From contig NC_089982.1 in assembly GCF_036417845.1 (NCBI RefSeq), forward strand, positions 67,097,684-67,161,683: a DNA stretch of 64,000 bases, given 5' to 3'. The translations under genes and the position numbers were made by a program. The stretch comes from Apteryx mantelli. Taxonomy: Eukaryota > Chordata > Aves > Apterygiformes > Apterygidae. The notes below the pieces were generated by a model, which was given only the letters and a program-made list of their open reading frames with translations, ran no database searches and was not told where the DNA came from. This document shows, in pieces, positions 25,801 through 36,109 of the stretch. Each line of letters starts with the position of its first letter. The first letter of the stretch is position 1.

Positions 25801-28800
25801 CCTTTCTGTGAGATCATATTAAAAAAGGCAGACTTACAAAAACACAAACCTTTTAAAGGAACCCAGTATGCTTTTCTTCAATTATATGAAGCCATATATT
25901 TATACAGTATTACACTTTGACTATAATGACACATATGTGAGGAATGATGACAGCTTAGAACTTGCTATCCTTTCAAAGCTGACAGTTTATAAAGCAGAAT
26001 ATTACAGAAATGCCGTCATTTTTTTCTGATGGCAAAGCAAAATAGGACCTGTTTTTTACCTTCATTGAGGTAAGTGGTAAAATGCTAAATGACTTAAATT
26101 TGCTGTATTAATAGGTCATTAAAGCTGCTTTAGAAGTTTGCTTGCAACTTTTCTAACCAGACATTCAAATTTTGGACAACAGAATGGCTGTATGGCTGTA
26201 ATAGTGACAGGAAATATAGAAGAAAAACTGTTAAGGAGGAAGAAAATAAACTTTTCAGAGCTAAACTTTAAGTACAGTACCTTCTAAATTCATTCCTGTC
26301 CCCAGCTTGCATGAGTGCCACGATTGTGTTTGTTACCGAAGTGCCAATATTCGCCCCCATTATGATAGGAATAGCCGATCGAACTGTCAGCACTAGAAAG
26401 CAGAAAATGAAACACTGAATGAAAGAATCAGAGCATCAGCAAACTATTTGATCCAGTGAAAATTAACATCTATTAATGTCATAGGGACCATGATTTCCCT
26501 TGACACCAGTGGGATTAGGCACTCCGATCCAGATATGTTTGCTTTAATCAAGCCCCTTGGGAATGCAGCACCAGCCTGGTGACCCTCACTGAATCTGCAG
26601 CACATGGTTGTCTCCTTTCACTGCATGGTAAGGGGCCAGATTAAGAGAAAGTCTCTTCTTTCCCAGGCATTATCCTACTTACTGCAGGATTTTGAAATGA
26701 TGCCACAAAAACAAATGACGTTCAGTAGCTGGTATTCAGTATCTGAATATGAGGAACATATTCAGATACTTCAAAAGCTAATGCATTCAATGCCAAAGGA
26801 TCCAATGCTTTTCATTACAGTTATGGACACCTTTTTCTGCAGGGCTTTTTTTTTTTTTTCTAATTTAATATCAGAGCAACAGCTGTGAAAATCTTTCGTG
26901 CAGTCCTGACTCTTATACCCAAAGTTTCTACAGTTTCAAGAAAGATAGGGGTGCACCCTGCACTGAGATTTATGGGTAATTTCTAGTAAGATACCGTAAC
27001 TAGACTTACACGTGGAGGACACCATGCTGACCACAATAGATGAAGAAGTGCTGGAGCTCTGGACCATAACGGTCACCAGAACCCCAATCACCAGTCCTGC
27101 AACTGGATTAGACAACACGGAGTCATCTTGAAAAATGTCCCCAGCTGCTTTACCTATGAAAATATATTCTTAGAGTCAGGGAAGTGCCAGGTAAAGGAAT
27201 TAGCAGAGCATTTGATTAAAGAACATTCAACCATTTAAAATGATAGGTATGTGGCCATGCTCGCCAGCTGAAAGATGGGACAAGGTGAGGTGGCCCAGGG
27301 ATCCTAATTCAGGTCCTGAACTCCCAGCTTCTCAGATAACAGAGAATATTTTATATTCTTTCATTTCAGCAACTGAAAAAGCTCTGGTGAGCTCTGCAGA
27401 GAACTGTATATAACCATCTCCATCAAAGGAAAGACTATAGAATAAAAAAACACACGAACAGAGATTCAAATGCTATTACTGCCTTAATGTTTTTGGTTAC
27501 TACCAAAAACTATTTTATTAATTCTGAGTAATTCAGTGCCCACTTCTGTTTCTGTAGTTTTCTGTGGTGCTAAAAATCCAGAATAACTACACAGAAACCC
27601 ACGTATTTCTCTGATCACCACCTCTGAATCCATGAGCAGAATTTCACTCTTGGAGATAGGTAAATGTAAAAAATACACTTCAGTAGTTTTCATTTTCAAA
27701 GGATTTTTGAGGCATTTCAGTGCTGAATGCTTTGATCAAGGATACAATTTTCTTATTTCTTCCTGTTGAAATGAATTTCACATGAGACAGATTTATGCAC
27801 AGGTGTATTTGTGTGAACTGTCACTAAAGTATCAGGAACTTCCTAAGAAGTCCAGGCCAATAATCCCTAACATCATCAACACTTTGGAATTTGAGAAACA
27901 AAGGCCCCTTTCAAGGAAGGTCAATCTTCAATCATAAATGCTTCCTTCTGAATCTATATCTGCATGTATAAATGTATTAAGTACATTCTTGAAGATGGAA
28001 GCTTCAAATCTGGTCACTCAGATGAGGTTTACTGTCTCATTCATAGCTTATTCTCGATATTTTAGAAGTATTTTCATACCTCCTACCAGTTGAAAAGCAG
28101 AGCTCAGCACATCCAGGGAACACACGAATAAGTAGAGTAATCCAAGCAAGAGAATAAACTTCCCTATCCCGTACAATACACGAATGATTTTCCCTTTTCT
28201 ATCCAGTTCTGCAAAACAAATAAGTTATACATAAAAATGTGTTTGATGTATCCGGTGTTCTCACTGGAACTGTTTAGCACTCAAGCAGAGACTATGGAGT
28301 CAAGGACAGTGTTGTGACCCTAGTGTGTGATTAAATCCAAAAGAATGTTCTTCTTAATCAAATTTTAACTAATGAACCATTATAGTTAAAAGCTTTTGAT
28401 ATAATACAAAGGCTTTATGAAATCTGAGATTGATCCTTGGTTTTACCCATCTATCCTAACTCAGTAAAGAAGAACTAATAGGAGCCTGAAAATAAGATCC
28501 CATTACTTTTGGATTGTTTTCTGTATATTTTCTCATGCTTTAAGTACAGTAAGCAGCATGATTTCCAGATTCTTCTCATCTGAGCAAATATAATATTTTA
28601 CCAGTGGGGACACTGGCACAAAGAATGTAAAGGCTACATCTGAAAACCTGAATGCTCAGATCAGAAATTCAGTTCTCCAAAATCTATCACTTCAGAAAAA
28701 TAATTTAGACAAACAGAGCAGAAGTGATGGAAAAAAAATGTAGCTTGTATACTGAGAAATGGCTACCTGACCACTTGACCCCAGTGTCCTGCAGTTCTGG

Positions 28801-29112
28801 CAGAGCCCATGGGTCTTCTTCTTCTGGCCTTGCCTCATCTATCAAGGCTATTGTGGAAAATGCAGGTTGAATTTCCCCTTTGTTTCCAAGGGAAGCTACA
28901 TTGCCTGATGAAATAGAACACAAAAAAAAGAATTAATTATCTTCAACCTTCCCCCAAAAGCCCCAAACTTGTATATCCCTGTAACTCACAGGTGAGCACA
29001 CACTACCTTTATGATTTTCTCCTTCTTTTGCAGGCATGTTCTGGTTTTGTTTGGAAGAATCCCCTATATAGTTATTGGTTTCAGGCTTTTCCACCTCAGG
29101 CCAAGGAGCCAT
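16253..29112 (-). CDS. SLC34A2: SLC34A2, sodium-dependent phosphate transport protein 2B (NaPi-IIb), 12 coding exons
   Basis: This gene encodes the apical membrane cotransporter that takes up inorganic phosphate with sodium, typical of intestine and lung epithelium. Twelve exons join in frame to 2028 nt (675 residues plus TAG), close to the about 690 residues of the human protein. The N terminus begins MAPWPE, as in human. Seen in order: a cytoplasmic N tail (1 to about 90); first inverted-repeat half with VQSSSTSSS (155-163) and GANIGTS (185-191); a large extracellular loop (about 276-350) with several N-glycosylation sequons and cysteines 301, 320, 326 and 348; second half with VQSSSVFTS (428-436) and GANIGTTTT (458-466); further membrane segments from exon 13; and a tail with six cysteines at 612-623 ending TAL. 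All introns are GT-AG. No frameshift or stop interrupts it. SLC34A1 and SLC34A3 fit less well because of the N terminus, the Cys-rich tail and the loop cysteine spacing. Confidence 0.96.
18095..18211 (-). other. exon-like open segment inside the last SLC34A2 intron
   Basis: Between the last two coding exons an open frame of 117 nt lies between a CAG (18214-18212) and a GTAAGT donor (18094-18089). It is in phase 0 at both ends, so it could be inserted between Gln484 and Ile485 without breaking the frame. It would add 39 residues, including [12 protein letters not shown], hydrophobic and loosely like the SNP-GL-IG stretch of exon 4. The acceptor has a poor pyrimidine tract. It may be a cryptic or cassette exon, or chance. 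Confidence 0.2.
18470..18594 (-). CDS. SLC34A2: SLC34A2 coding exon 11 (second GANIGT motif)
   Basis: It follows TCTCCTAG and ends at GTCAGT, encoding residues 443-484. It contains [20 protein letters not shown] and [10 protein letters not shown], the partner of the first GANIGT motif. It ends in phase 0 after LKYSLQ, and the next exon opens IALCHFFFN, giving the expected family junction. Confidence 0.95.
18595..18685 (-). other. SLC34A2: 91-bp intron of SLC34A2
   Basis: This is the shortest intron of the gene. It has a consensus GTAAGT donor and a TCTCCTAG acceptor. Short introns like this are common in compact sauropsid genes. Confidence 0.85.
18686..18802 (-). CDS. SLC34A2: SLC34A2 coding exon 10 (second QSSS motif)
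   Basis: The exon lies between a TTTTTTTAG acceptor and a GTAAGT donor and encodes residues 404-442. It carries [20 protein letters not shown] and [19 protein letters not shown], the second inverted-repeat half. The next intron is only 91 bp. Confidence 0.95.
20189..20356 (-). CDS. SLC34A2: SLC34A2 coding exon 9 (middle membrane segment)
   Basis: It starts after TTTTTTAG and ends at a GTAATT donor, encoding residues 348-403. It includes the fourth loop cysteine (Cys348), [20 protein letters not shown] and the intracellular [16 protein letters not shown]. These fit the linker and membrane segment between the two halves of the transporter. Confidence 0.95.
20811..20910. repeat. intronic direct repeat, copy A (downstream side of the loop exon)
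   Basis: This segment starts AACCATAGCACCAAGTCA and contains ATGGAAAGAGAT followed by CATGT and GCAGCT. The same elements occur in the same order and orientation at 21479-21566, with internal gaps. The pair flanks SLC34A2 exon 21099-21219. It is either a local duplication or two insertions of one unrecognised repeat. Confidence 0.55.
21099..21219 (-). CDS. SLC34A2: SLC34A2 coding exon 8 (glycosylated extracellular loop)
   Basis: It encodes residues 308-347, with N-glycosylation sequons at Asn311, 319, 331 and 338 and cysteines 320 and 326. The acceptor is TCTTTAG and the donor GTAAGT. The stretch corresponds to the human loop that carries the MX35 tumour-antibody epitope, and is less conserved than the core. 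It is flanked on both sides by related intronic repeats (20811-20910 and 21479-21566). Confidence 0.92.
21479..21566. repeat. intronic direct repeat, copy B (upstream side of the loop exon)
   Basis: It shares AACCATAGCACCAAGTCA, a central CATTACTGA block and CATGGAAAGAGAT with copy A at 20811-20910. It is about 12 bp shorter. The divergence outside the shared blocks suggests an old duplication. Confidence 0.55.
23615..23710 (-). CDS. SLC34A2: SLC34A2 coding exon 7 (extracellular loop, first part)
   Basis: This 96-nt phase 0-0 exon encodes residues 276-307, beginning [20 protein letters not shown]. It is flanked by a CCTTTAG acceptor and a GTGAGT donor. Cys301 is the first of four loop cysteines equivalent to human Cys303, 322, 328 and 350. 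Sequons occur at Asn293 (NKS) and at Asn306 across the junction with the next exon. Confidence 0.93.
24403..24598 (-). CDS. SLC34A2: SLC34A2 coding exon 6 (membrane core into extracellular loop)
   Basis: The exon follows TTCTTGCAG and ends at a GTAGGC donor, encoding residues 210-275. It contains [20 protein letters not shown], a membrane segment, then [20 protein letters not shown] and FTKLIIE, which lead into the large extracellular loop. All of this is strongly conserved with mammalian NaPi-IIb. Confidence 0.95.
26281..26392 (-). CDS. SLC34A2: SLC34A2 coding exon 5 (first GANIGT motif)
   Basis: The exon lies between TTTCTAG and a GTACTG donor and encodes residues 173-209, including [20 protein letters not shown] and the [10 protein letters not shown] stretch. 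These are among the most conserved parts of the transporter core. It ends two bases into Arg210, completed by the next exon. Confidence 0.95.
26738..26770. repeat. perfect 14-bp inverted repeat with 5-nt loop in an SLC34A2 intron
   Basis: AGTATCTGAATATG (26738-26751) is followed by AGGAA and then its exact reverse complement (26757-26770). The transcript could form a hairpin on either strand. It lies in the intron between coding exons 4 and 5. There is no sign of a longer miRNA-type precursor. Confidence 0.8.
27010..27153 (-). CDS. SLC34A2: SLC34A2 coding exon 4 (first QSSS motif)
   Basis: It starts after TTTTCATAG and ends at a perfect GTAAGT donor (27009-27004), encoding residues 125-172. 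It holds [19 protein letters not shown] followed by [15 protein letters not shown], the first half of the SLC34 inverted repeat, which in this family lines the sodium and phosphate pathway. Using the second of two adjacent GT dinucleotides restores the LLTV junction. Confidence 0.95.
28080..28208 (-). CDS. SLC34A2: SLC34A2 coding exon 3 (first membrane segment)
   Basis: It is bounded by TTTTGCAG and a GTATGA donor and encodes residues 82-124. The exon contains the hydrophobic stretch [20 protein letters not shown], the conserved first membrane region of SLC34 proteins, followed by FQLVGG. Exon length is 129 nt, in frame with both neighbours. Confidence 0.94.
28767..28904 (-). CDS. SLC34A2: SLC34A2 coding exon 2 (N-terminal tail)
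   Basis: The segment runs from a CATCAG acceptor to a GTAGCC donor and encodes about residues 36-81. It carries the conserved family stretch [16 protein letters not shown] just before the first membrane helix. The preceding intron is only 102 bp. Joining to the neighbouring exons restores Gly36 and Glu82. Confidence 0.93.
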
Positions 29113-29121
29113 GATCTGTGA
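29007..29121 (-). CDS. SLC34A2: SLC34A2 first coding exon (start codon at 29112)
   Basis: The ATG at 29112-29110 opens [11 protein letters not shown], which matches the start of mammalian NaPi-IIb. The exon begins after an AG at 29123-29122 with nine untranslated bases (29121-29113) and ends at a GTAGTG donor (29006-29001) in phase 1. It encodes residues 1-35 of the acidic, hydrophilic cytoplasmic N tail, which varies among species. The acceptor just upstream of the ATG implies at least one non-coding 5' exon. Confidence 0.92.
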
Positions 29122-32100
29122 CTAACAAAGTAGCGCTCATTAACATGTGTCTGCAGTCAAAATATTCAACTCACAACAAGGTATGTAAGAAACATGATTG
29201 TCTCAAAGAGAAAAAGAGATGGAAATGGGGTGGAAACAATTTGTCCTTGAACACAGTTTTTTTATTACTCATTACGAATTATTCCTTTATTTGTGAAATT
29301 GCTATCTCTATTTTTTATGGAATCACACAGTTGATTTATTTGTGCAATTTACACAATTTTTAGAAATTATTTCCATCTCATGCTTGTATTTTTGTTTAAT
29401 TTTAACTGTCATGAAAGCAAAGATACCACTGCTTTCCAAACCTTAAGTATTTCATTAATTAATTTTATCTTCTTTCAGCAAAAACTCAGAGGACTCTTTT
29501 ACTTTTTCCATCCTCTGGTTTTAACTGACCTCTTGTACCAAACTAGGAATTCAATATACAGACCCTAGCAAAGAAAGTTAGAAAATTCTTCCCTAAAGCC
29601 TTGCCTGATCTGGGCCATGCATGCTAAAAATAATCTTCTTGTTACTTTTACTGGTTCATTTTCATGGTAACATAAAGGGGAATGTGACCCTAGACAAGAT
29701 GAAGGAAGTCCCCAGAATTTCAACTACCTATTGCCCTGGATCCATGCTGAACAGCTGGACAAGAGTGTGATTAAAAGGGAAATGGCCATTTGCCAGTCTG
29801 ACAAAAACTTCCATAGTTGATGCTGTAAGCGAAGCTGAAATAGCAGCAGCACCAATGGGAAACTTCTGGCTCACCCATTCAGTGCAGGTTCTCTGTCTGA
29901 ACCTCTTCCTTCCTGAGGCTTTTTGAGCACATTTGGCAGGTTGGGCACTACATGCATCATAATATTATTCAATAATAATGTAAAATTATAAATCATGTGG
30001 CCAAATCTTGCTGGCCTAATAAAAGCACAGGTAAAAGCACACATAACAAATCTAGCCCAGGCACAGGCAGAGGAGGTAGCTATTTCTTGAACCAAAACCT
30101 GGAAGAGCCATAATATTTACTTGGCCCATGTTGGGAGCTAGAGGGAGGGATGTGAAAGGGGAGCAAGGAGACCACGGGTAGCTGTGGCAATGTCGTATTT
30201 CCACTCTGGACTGTTAACCTTTAGGGCAGGCTTGTAAGGTGGTTTGCTCAGCCAACAAGACCAAAAATTCAGGGGAAGGGATTGGAGAATGGAACCCTAC
30301 CCAGAAAAGCCTCACCCTCAGGTGTGTCTGGCAGTACACAAGCTGGATTGTGCTGCTGGCACAGTTTTAGCCTCTCCTGCGGCCACCCCATCTAGCACTG
30401 GAGGGGCTGAACCAATGAGAGAATTTGTGTCCAGCCTCCAAGAGTCAGGATTAGAGTGGGTATCATGCTCCTGTAAACAAGGTTCAACTACGTTTAGCAG
30501 CCATTGTAAGGAAGTGTAAATAATCATTCATCTAATCATGATCCTTTATGTGGCTGAGTTGAAAATGTTTTGTCCCTGCCCACATCAATAGCCACAAGTC
30601 CTACTCTTGTGTTCAGCTTTAGCTGGGAGACGTGCCACAGACAAACACTCATGTCTTACTGTAACAAAGCATGCTATTAATTTATGGTCCTCCACTGAGA
30701 AAAGGATTTCTCCCTTTCCACACTAGTAGGAAAAAGTATTTTGGAATACCATTAGCAAAAACTGTGCTTTTACACACTCATTATCACAAGATCCATAGCA
30801 ACTCCTAAGATACACAGAGGAAGATCTCAAAATAGATGGAAGAAAATTACTCTTACTTGTTTCAACAAGGTTTTCCATTTGCTTTGAGCAAATTCTTATA
30901 TTTTCATCTGTGCCAGAACAACCTCCAAGCCCCACCCGTACCAGAACACCACAGTCTTGTTAAACACATTGCATTTACATATGTTCAGCATTTAAAGAGC
31001 TCCATATAAAAATAACTGCTCAGCATAAGTGCTTAAGTGAAAGGCAACCATGAAAATGCATTGGAAATTCAGGTATAAAGTTGCATTGGCAACATATTCC
31101 CACCATGGAGAGACATAGGATATACCGAACAATAGCAGCCTGAGAGATGCTAAAAGCTACTTTAACAGCTCTTCTGTTACATTTATATTCAGTGTGGAAA
31201 TGAAGGATTCAGCCTCCATGATGACAGAATGGAAACTGAACTGATGCATTTGCTATAAAAAATGGAGCTTGAAATCTTCAGCAGAGAACTACCTCTATTT
31301 CTCCAAAATAAACTCCTCATTCTCCTCATTCAAGAATTTAGCAATGCATATTTTCATAATAAGCATCTCTCATATTCCTGAGGTGCTCAGGATCCCACAG
31401 GTACGTCATGTATTATTATTGTTTTTGTTTTACATGATTAAGTACACTAGAATGAGAGTTGAGCACCTCTATGAAGGAAGCAGATGTTCTTTATAAGCAC
31501 ATTTAAAAAACTATTTACGTGAGTCCTAATCAACCTCTGTTTTGGCAAGGTAGACTTGAACACCAGAGGTCCTAACTGTATTTGCCTTGTGTATATGGGC
31601 TTGCAGTGGTATTACAATTCTATGTGACTGGTATCAAGGACTGATGAAAACAGAATCACATAGATCCTTGAGGCATTACCAAAACTGTCAACTTACTTCA
31701 GATCCCAACTCTTGTTAAATGAAACAGCTGAGGAGATAACTTACAGCCACCTGATACTCTGGTTGTTAAGAGTCCCCAGCTACTTACTGTTAATTAATCT
31801 TCATGCTACAAAGATAATCTACATTCTGCAATTTTTCCCTCAGAGAACTTTTTCTTGCCCCAAAGACAGACATCTATATCTTGAGGAAAATATTCAGAAG
31901 AAAATTGGGATGCTGCAGCAGAGCAGAACAGTGGGATGACAAAGCTAACTGCATCAATTCCTGGCCCCTTGTATGAGCTGCAGCTTTGGAAAGGCTAATG
32001 TCAGACACACACAGTGTAAAACACCAACATCACTTTACACAAGATCTAAGTGACTATGCAAAAGGCAAGAGGAGAGGGAACCAAGACCATGGCCCTAGCA

Positions 32101-33835
32101 GTGGTTTACTTCTGAGCACTGCGGACATAACTACACTGCGAAGGAACATGTTAGAGAATGGGTGCAGGATGGGCTGGTGACTGCCCACACCACAATGAGG
32201 AGCTGGCTTCAGCGGGATGCACCAGTCTGGGTCCAAACGGCCCACGGCCACAACTGCTGGATGAGGTGCCCAGAGCAATGAGCCCTGTCTATTCCCGTGC
32301 CAGCTTGGGTGTCTCTGCGCCGCTCTTCCCACGCCCGCATTTGCTGGCAGGGAGCCATGCGGGATGCCTGCACTGGGGCGTAGTTGGGTAGCTCGAGTCC
32401 AGATAATCACTGGCACTTTGAGCATCCACCTGTTTAGACATGCTGAAATGGGAGCTACTTCCTTCTGAAAGTGGCAGGTCAAAATATTCTATGCATATTG
32501 CAAAGGACTGAAAGCTAACGCCTGTGCAAACGGTAATCCAGCCTGCTTCAACGACTCTCACAGCAAAGTCCCTAGCACCATCCCGCACTGTGTGCTCCTT
32601 TCATTGTAAGTATTGTCTTTCCTCTCCTTTGGAAAATGCTAACTACCTGTGACATCCTTGCTAACTAGAAAAGAAACTGAAGCCTCCTGCTCCTAAGAGG
32701 GAGAGAATAAGAAATCAATGGAATTCAAGCTATGGAATAAAATGTGAGATATAGAGTCAAAGACAAAGTGGGCTCTCATGATTTTTATAGCCATGTTCAT
32801 TCTCTCACTGCAACATTCTTCGGAGCTGAACTCCCTGGTGAATTATCTGAGCAACGCTAGGTGTCATCCAGTTATCCTGTACTGCGTTCCTGAGTGACTC
32901 ACTGAACTGTTACAACATTTTCTCTGTTGCAGGGCTAGACTTCCAGTGCTTTTCAATTTTATATCAGAAACAACTGTAAATCTACTAACTTTGCTGGACT
33001 TAGTACAAAGAATATAAGCCGCCGTTTGCATGTGTCTGCACAGTATTGTTTGTACCTCTCCACCCGTGACAGCTCACTGAAAGGGCAAGTTGTGCCTGAA
33101 ATATGCAGTATGAAGCAGTAAGCCTTAAAGAAATCTAACTTCTAGGGGAACAGACAAAGTGAAATCAAGATGAAATGAAATTTCTGGAGAAAATAGCAGT
33201 ATTTTCAAATACAACTAGCCATAACTGCAAAAAACACCAGCGTGACCATACATGCAGCTGGAATTTTTTTCCAGGTTGCTCAAGCAGTCCTGAATCAAGT
33301 TTCGGTTTCAGCCAGACTTCTCTCTCTCCCTCTCTCTTTCTCCTCTCTCGCAGAGTTTCTACACATACACATCTCTTTCTTGTCATTCACCACTGTGCTA
33401 CAGACTTTTTATGTTAAAAAGGGATTTATCAACTAATCTGATATCCAACTGTACAAATTGGTAAATATAAATATTTATCATGCACACTTTATAGGAGTAA
33501 ATACATAGCTACATAGCATTCCTTCTTACACACACTTTGAAGAAATGTTGATTTTTTTCCCCTCAAAATGCATCATTTCAAACATAGAAGCAAACTATGT
33601 AGCGATGAGAAGGAAGAGATTCTTAGCCGGCACAAATTAAATTAGTTCCTTTACATCAGTTGATAATTTTGCCCAAGAACCTGTTCCTTTGCAGCCACAA
33701 AGCCCCAGGTGCAACTGAACAGGTAACAAGTTAAATAAATGCCAGCCATGATTCAGTCTTGCTAGGAGCAAGTCTTGTCTTTGCTCTGGCACCAACCACT
33801 TCCTTGGGGTTCTTTCTCTGAATAAGTTAGCATGC
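29122..33835. other. probable first intron of SLC34A2, nothing coding seen
   Basis: If the 35032 donor is used, this is part of a 5.9 kb first intron. It contains a GC-rich patch at about 32.16-32.40 kb, with several CpGs and open frames on both strands that I do not recognise. Otherwise it is AT-rich and unremarkable. Confidence 0.5.
33321..33350 (+). repeat. (TC)n-rich run
   Basis: The run is a nearly pure pyrimidine CT/TC tract with a few interruptions, an ordinary low-complexity sequence. Confidence 0.8.
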
Positions 33836-33921
33836 TTACCCAGGATGCAAACATCCAACTAATGTTGTGGTAAAGGAAAAAATAGCTTTATGAAAACTAA
33901 GAAAATAAGCATTGTACTCAC

Positions 33922-34078
33922 TGTTTATTCGTTCTGATCCCTGAGACTTCTTTCTCACAAGCCTGAATCTAACACATAGCAAAACTAAAAACATAGATAA
34001 AACAAACAAACAAAGAAAACACATTTCTAAGCTAGCGCAGACAGAAGACAAATCCCAAACATTAATTCTTGCAGTCAT
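33922..34078 (-). CDS. exon-like small ORF with one predicted membrane helix, unrecognised
   Basis: From an ATG at 34078 the frame runs 52 codons to a GTGAGT donor-like site at 33921-33916 (unspliced it continues to a stop at 33836). The product would have a short N-terminal part (about 17 residues), a hydrophobic stretch MCFLCLFVLSMFLVLLCV, and a basic end RFRLVRKKSQGSER, which fits the positive-inside rule. An AG at 34107-34106 could be its acceptor. I do not recognise it. It may be a microprotein, an alternative 5' exon of SLC34A2 carrying an upstream ORF, or chance. Spliced to 29121 the frame would read eight more codons and stop, out of frame with SLC34A2. The ATG context is weak. Confidence 0.2.
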
Positions 34079-34109
34079 GAATAAGCAAAGCACCAGACAC
34101 TGCCTCTTT

Positions 34110-35031
34110 AAGAGCCAAAACCAAAACTATGTCAATAAACTACTTGAAATGTCTAGTAGGTACTTAAATAAAACAAGAATTACAGTTTTTAGAAGAAAAC
34201 AAAAAAGTTCCCACTAACAAAGAAATAAAATAAATCAGACATCTACCCCATCCCTAACATAAAACACATAGTAAAGAATCTAGAGAGGAAAAAGTAATGA
34301 CATTAAAAAGACTTACTGATCTAATGGAAGAGCTGCTAATAAAAGTTACTGAGATACCGGTTGATTCCTGTCTACTGTCACATTAGTTGAGCTAACCACA
34401 TTAGACTAATGTATTCCTTTTAACACAGTGTATCAAACTGAATTAGCATAAGAAAATGTTTCCATCGAGAATAGCCTGACACTGCAATAGTGCTGCACAT
34501 AGACATTACATACTATATATGCTAACACATGAACTGGCAGTATTTCCTTCCAATAATGTTTCATTAATCATATCCTAGACATTTTCCAGTATCCAATACC
34601 ACTGAATACTATGACTTAAAATCTCGCTGCTTTCTAATCCAAACACTAGTTAAAACAATACTTTCTTATGTTATAGGCAGTTATTTTATCTCTGGCTACT
34701 AATATGTTTATTTCCTCTGTAGTTAGCTATAAAAATAAATCTAGTTATTGTAATCTAGTTTTTGTAAATCCAGTCTTTGTAAAAAAAAAACAAAATAACA
34801 ACTAATGCAGTATGTTTTTTTATAAAATCCTTAAAATGTAAATGCAGTAGAAAACACAAGCTGAAAATGCTGACAGCTGGTTGACACTTCACATGCCACT
34901 CCAGCTCCTCGCATTAGCTCTCTCTGCTGCCATTTCTAGAGCTGCAAAAGCCAAGCTCTTGATTTATAACCTAACCAAGTTTTTAAAAAAAAGCAGACAA
35001 ACAAACTTTGTTTTAGTTGCTTTTACTTACC
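34110..35031. other. AT-rich upstream segment, no gene seen
   Basis: The segment lies between the small ORF and the donor of the candidate first exon. It is strongly AT-rich with A runs (for example 34781-34790) and no open frame of interest. Confidence 0.5.
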
Positions 35032-35090
35032 GCTTCTTTCTTCCTAGGCAATAGAGTGAATGGATCAGCTGGGCAGCCACTGAAACCTGC
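35032..35090 (-). other. SLC34A2: candidate non-coding first exon of SLC34A2
   Basis: The acceptor at 29123-29122, just upstream of the start codon, requires an upstream exon. A strong donor, AAGAAGCG then GTAAGT, lies at 35031-35026 on the minus strand, about 5.9 kb upstream. A TATA-like run is at 35100-35092, so a start site near 35065-35070 would give a short 5' UTR exon. The left boundary is good; the right boundary is inferred only. The competing donor at 33921 could be an alternative. Confidence 0.4.
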
Positions 35091-35123
35091 AATATATATA
35101 GACAGGTGTTGAGCAAAGTTTGC
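35091..35123 (-). promoter_or_regulatory. TATA-like element and HNF4-like site upstream of candidate exon 1
   Basis: On the minus strand TATATATATT occupies 35100-35091. About 10-20 bp further upstream is a site read on the plus strand as GAGCAAAGTTTGC (35111-35123), which contains the CAAAGT core of HNF4-type elements. HNF4 fits an epithelial transporter, but short matches like this are frequent in AT-rich DNA. The promoter call rests on the arrangement with the GTAAGT donor at 35031. Confidence 0.3.
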
Positions 35124-36091
35124 TTTCATCACTACATACTAACATTCCTATTTTACAGTCCAGAGGCACTGCCTACCTGCAGCTTAATGATCACAATCAA
35201 CCTTTTTTTTAGCAGAAGTGGGCAGCAACCAAGAGTGATAAAACTATGGGCTGTTTCACACTTATCACGTTCTAGGAAATGTCCCATCAGCATTAAAGAA
35301 GAGTTGCTAATGTGTTCATGTGAGTGCTATGGAACGGTTTGTTCCAGCCTAAAAAAATGCAGTCCACCTGATCATTCAATAATCTTTTTTTTCCCCAATA
35401 ATAAGTTTCAAAAAATATTTTGCAATCTCAAAAGTCTGTCAAAAGGCTGTGAAGAAGATGCAATACTGTTATTTGTCTGTTCAAGTGTCTATTAATCTGC
35501 CTAATAAGAGAAGTGAAGGAGAATCAGATAAAAAGCGGTGTAAGTAGGAAACACGTAAGAACTTCTTTCAGACCAGAGGATGGAGTTTCATTCTTATCAG
35601 TGCTCAGTGTTTACAATTAAGGAGAGCTCATTAGCATTTTGGCTGTGGTTCTCCTCCTAAATGAGATTTAAAGAGCACCTTTGGTAATTGCATTCAGAAT
35701 GCTAACAAGGAAGAGAACTATCTGGTAAATAGATAGGTTATTCAATAAATCCATATGATATTACAGATTAGACCCCCCCAAAAAAGTTGCTAGTGCTGCT
35801 GACTAGTCTACTGATGAGCTTAATGGGGCATTTGGGGAACTGCAGTAGGCACTGTGACTTTATTCTCTTTGAACTTTTACTGTTTCAACATGCAGTTTAT
35901 ACCTAGAAAATGAGCTGCAAAACAGCAGCTTAATCAGCAGTTCTGCTTCACCTGCATGCATGCAGACATATCTCCCAGTGACTTAGTGACCCAGTAACTT
36001 AGTGAGAAAAAGAAAATTGTAGCTTTTTGCACCTTTCCGCATGCAGAGACACCCCACTCCAGGAGCTGAGTCAGAAGTTACTCTGCACCTT
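35124..36091. other. 5' flank of SLC34A2, no gene seen
   Basis: A 129-codon plus-strand frame at 35106-35495 has no recognisable feature and overlaps the candidate promoter. The rest is AT-rich and likely holds proximal regulatory sequence. Confidence 0.4.
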
Positions 36092-36109
36092 CAGCAGCAG
36101 CAGCAGCAG
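36092..36109 (+). repeat. (CAG)6 trinucleotide run
   Basis: Six perfect CAG units lie at the left edge of the CpG-rich patch. No supported coding frame contains them. Confidence 0.9.
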
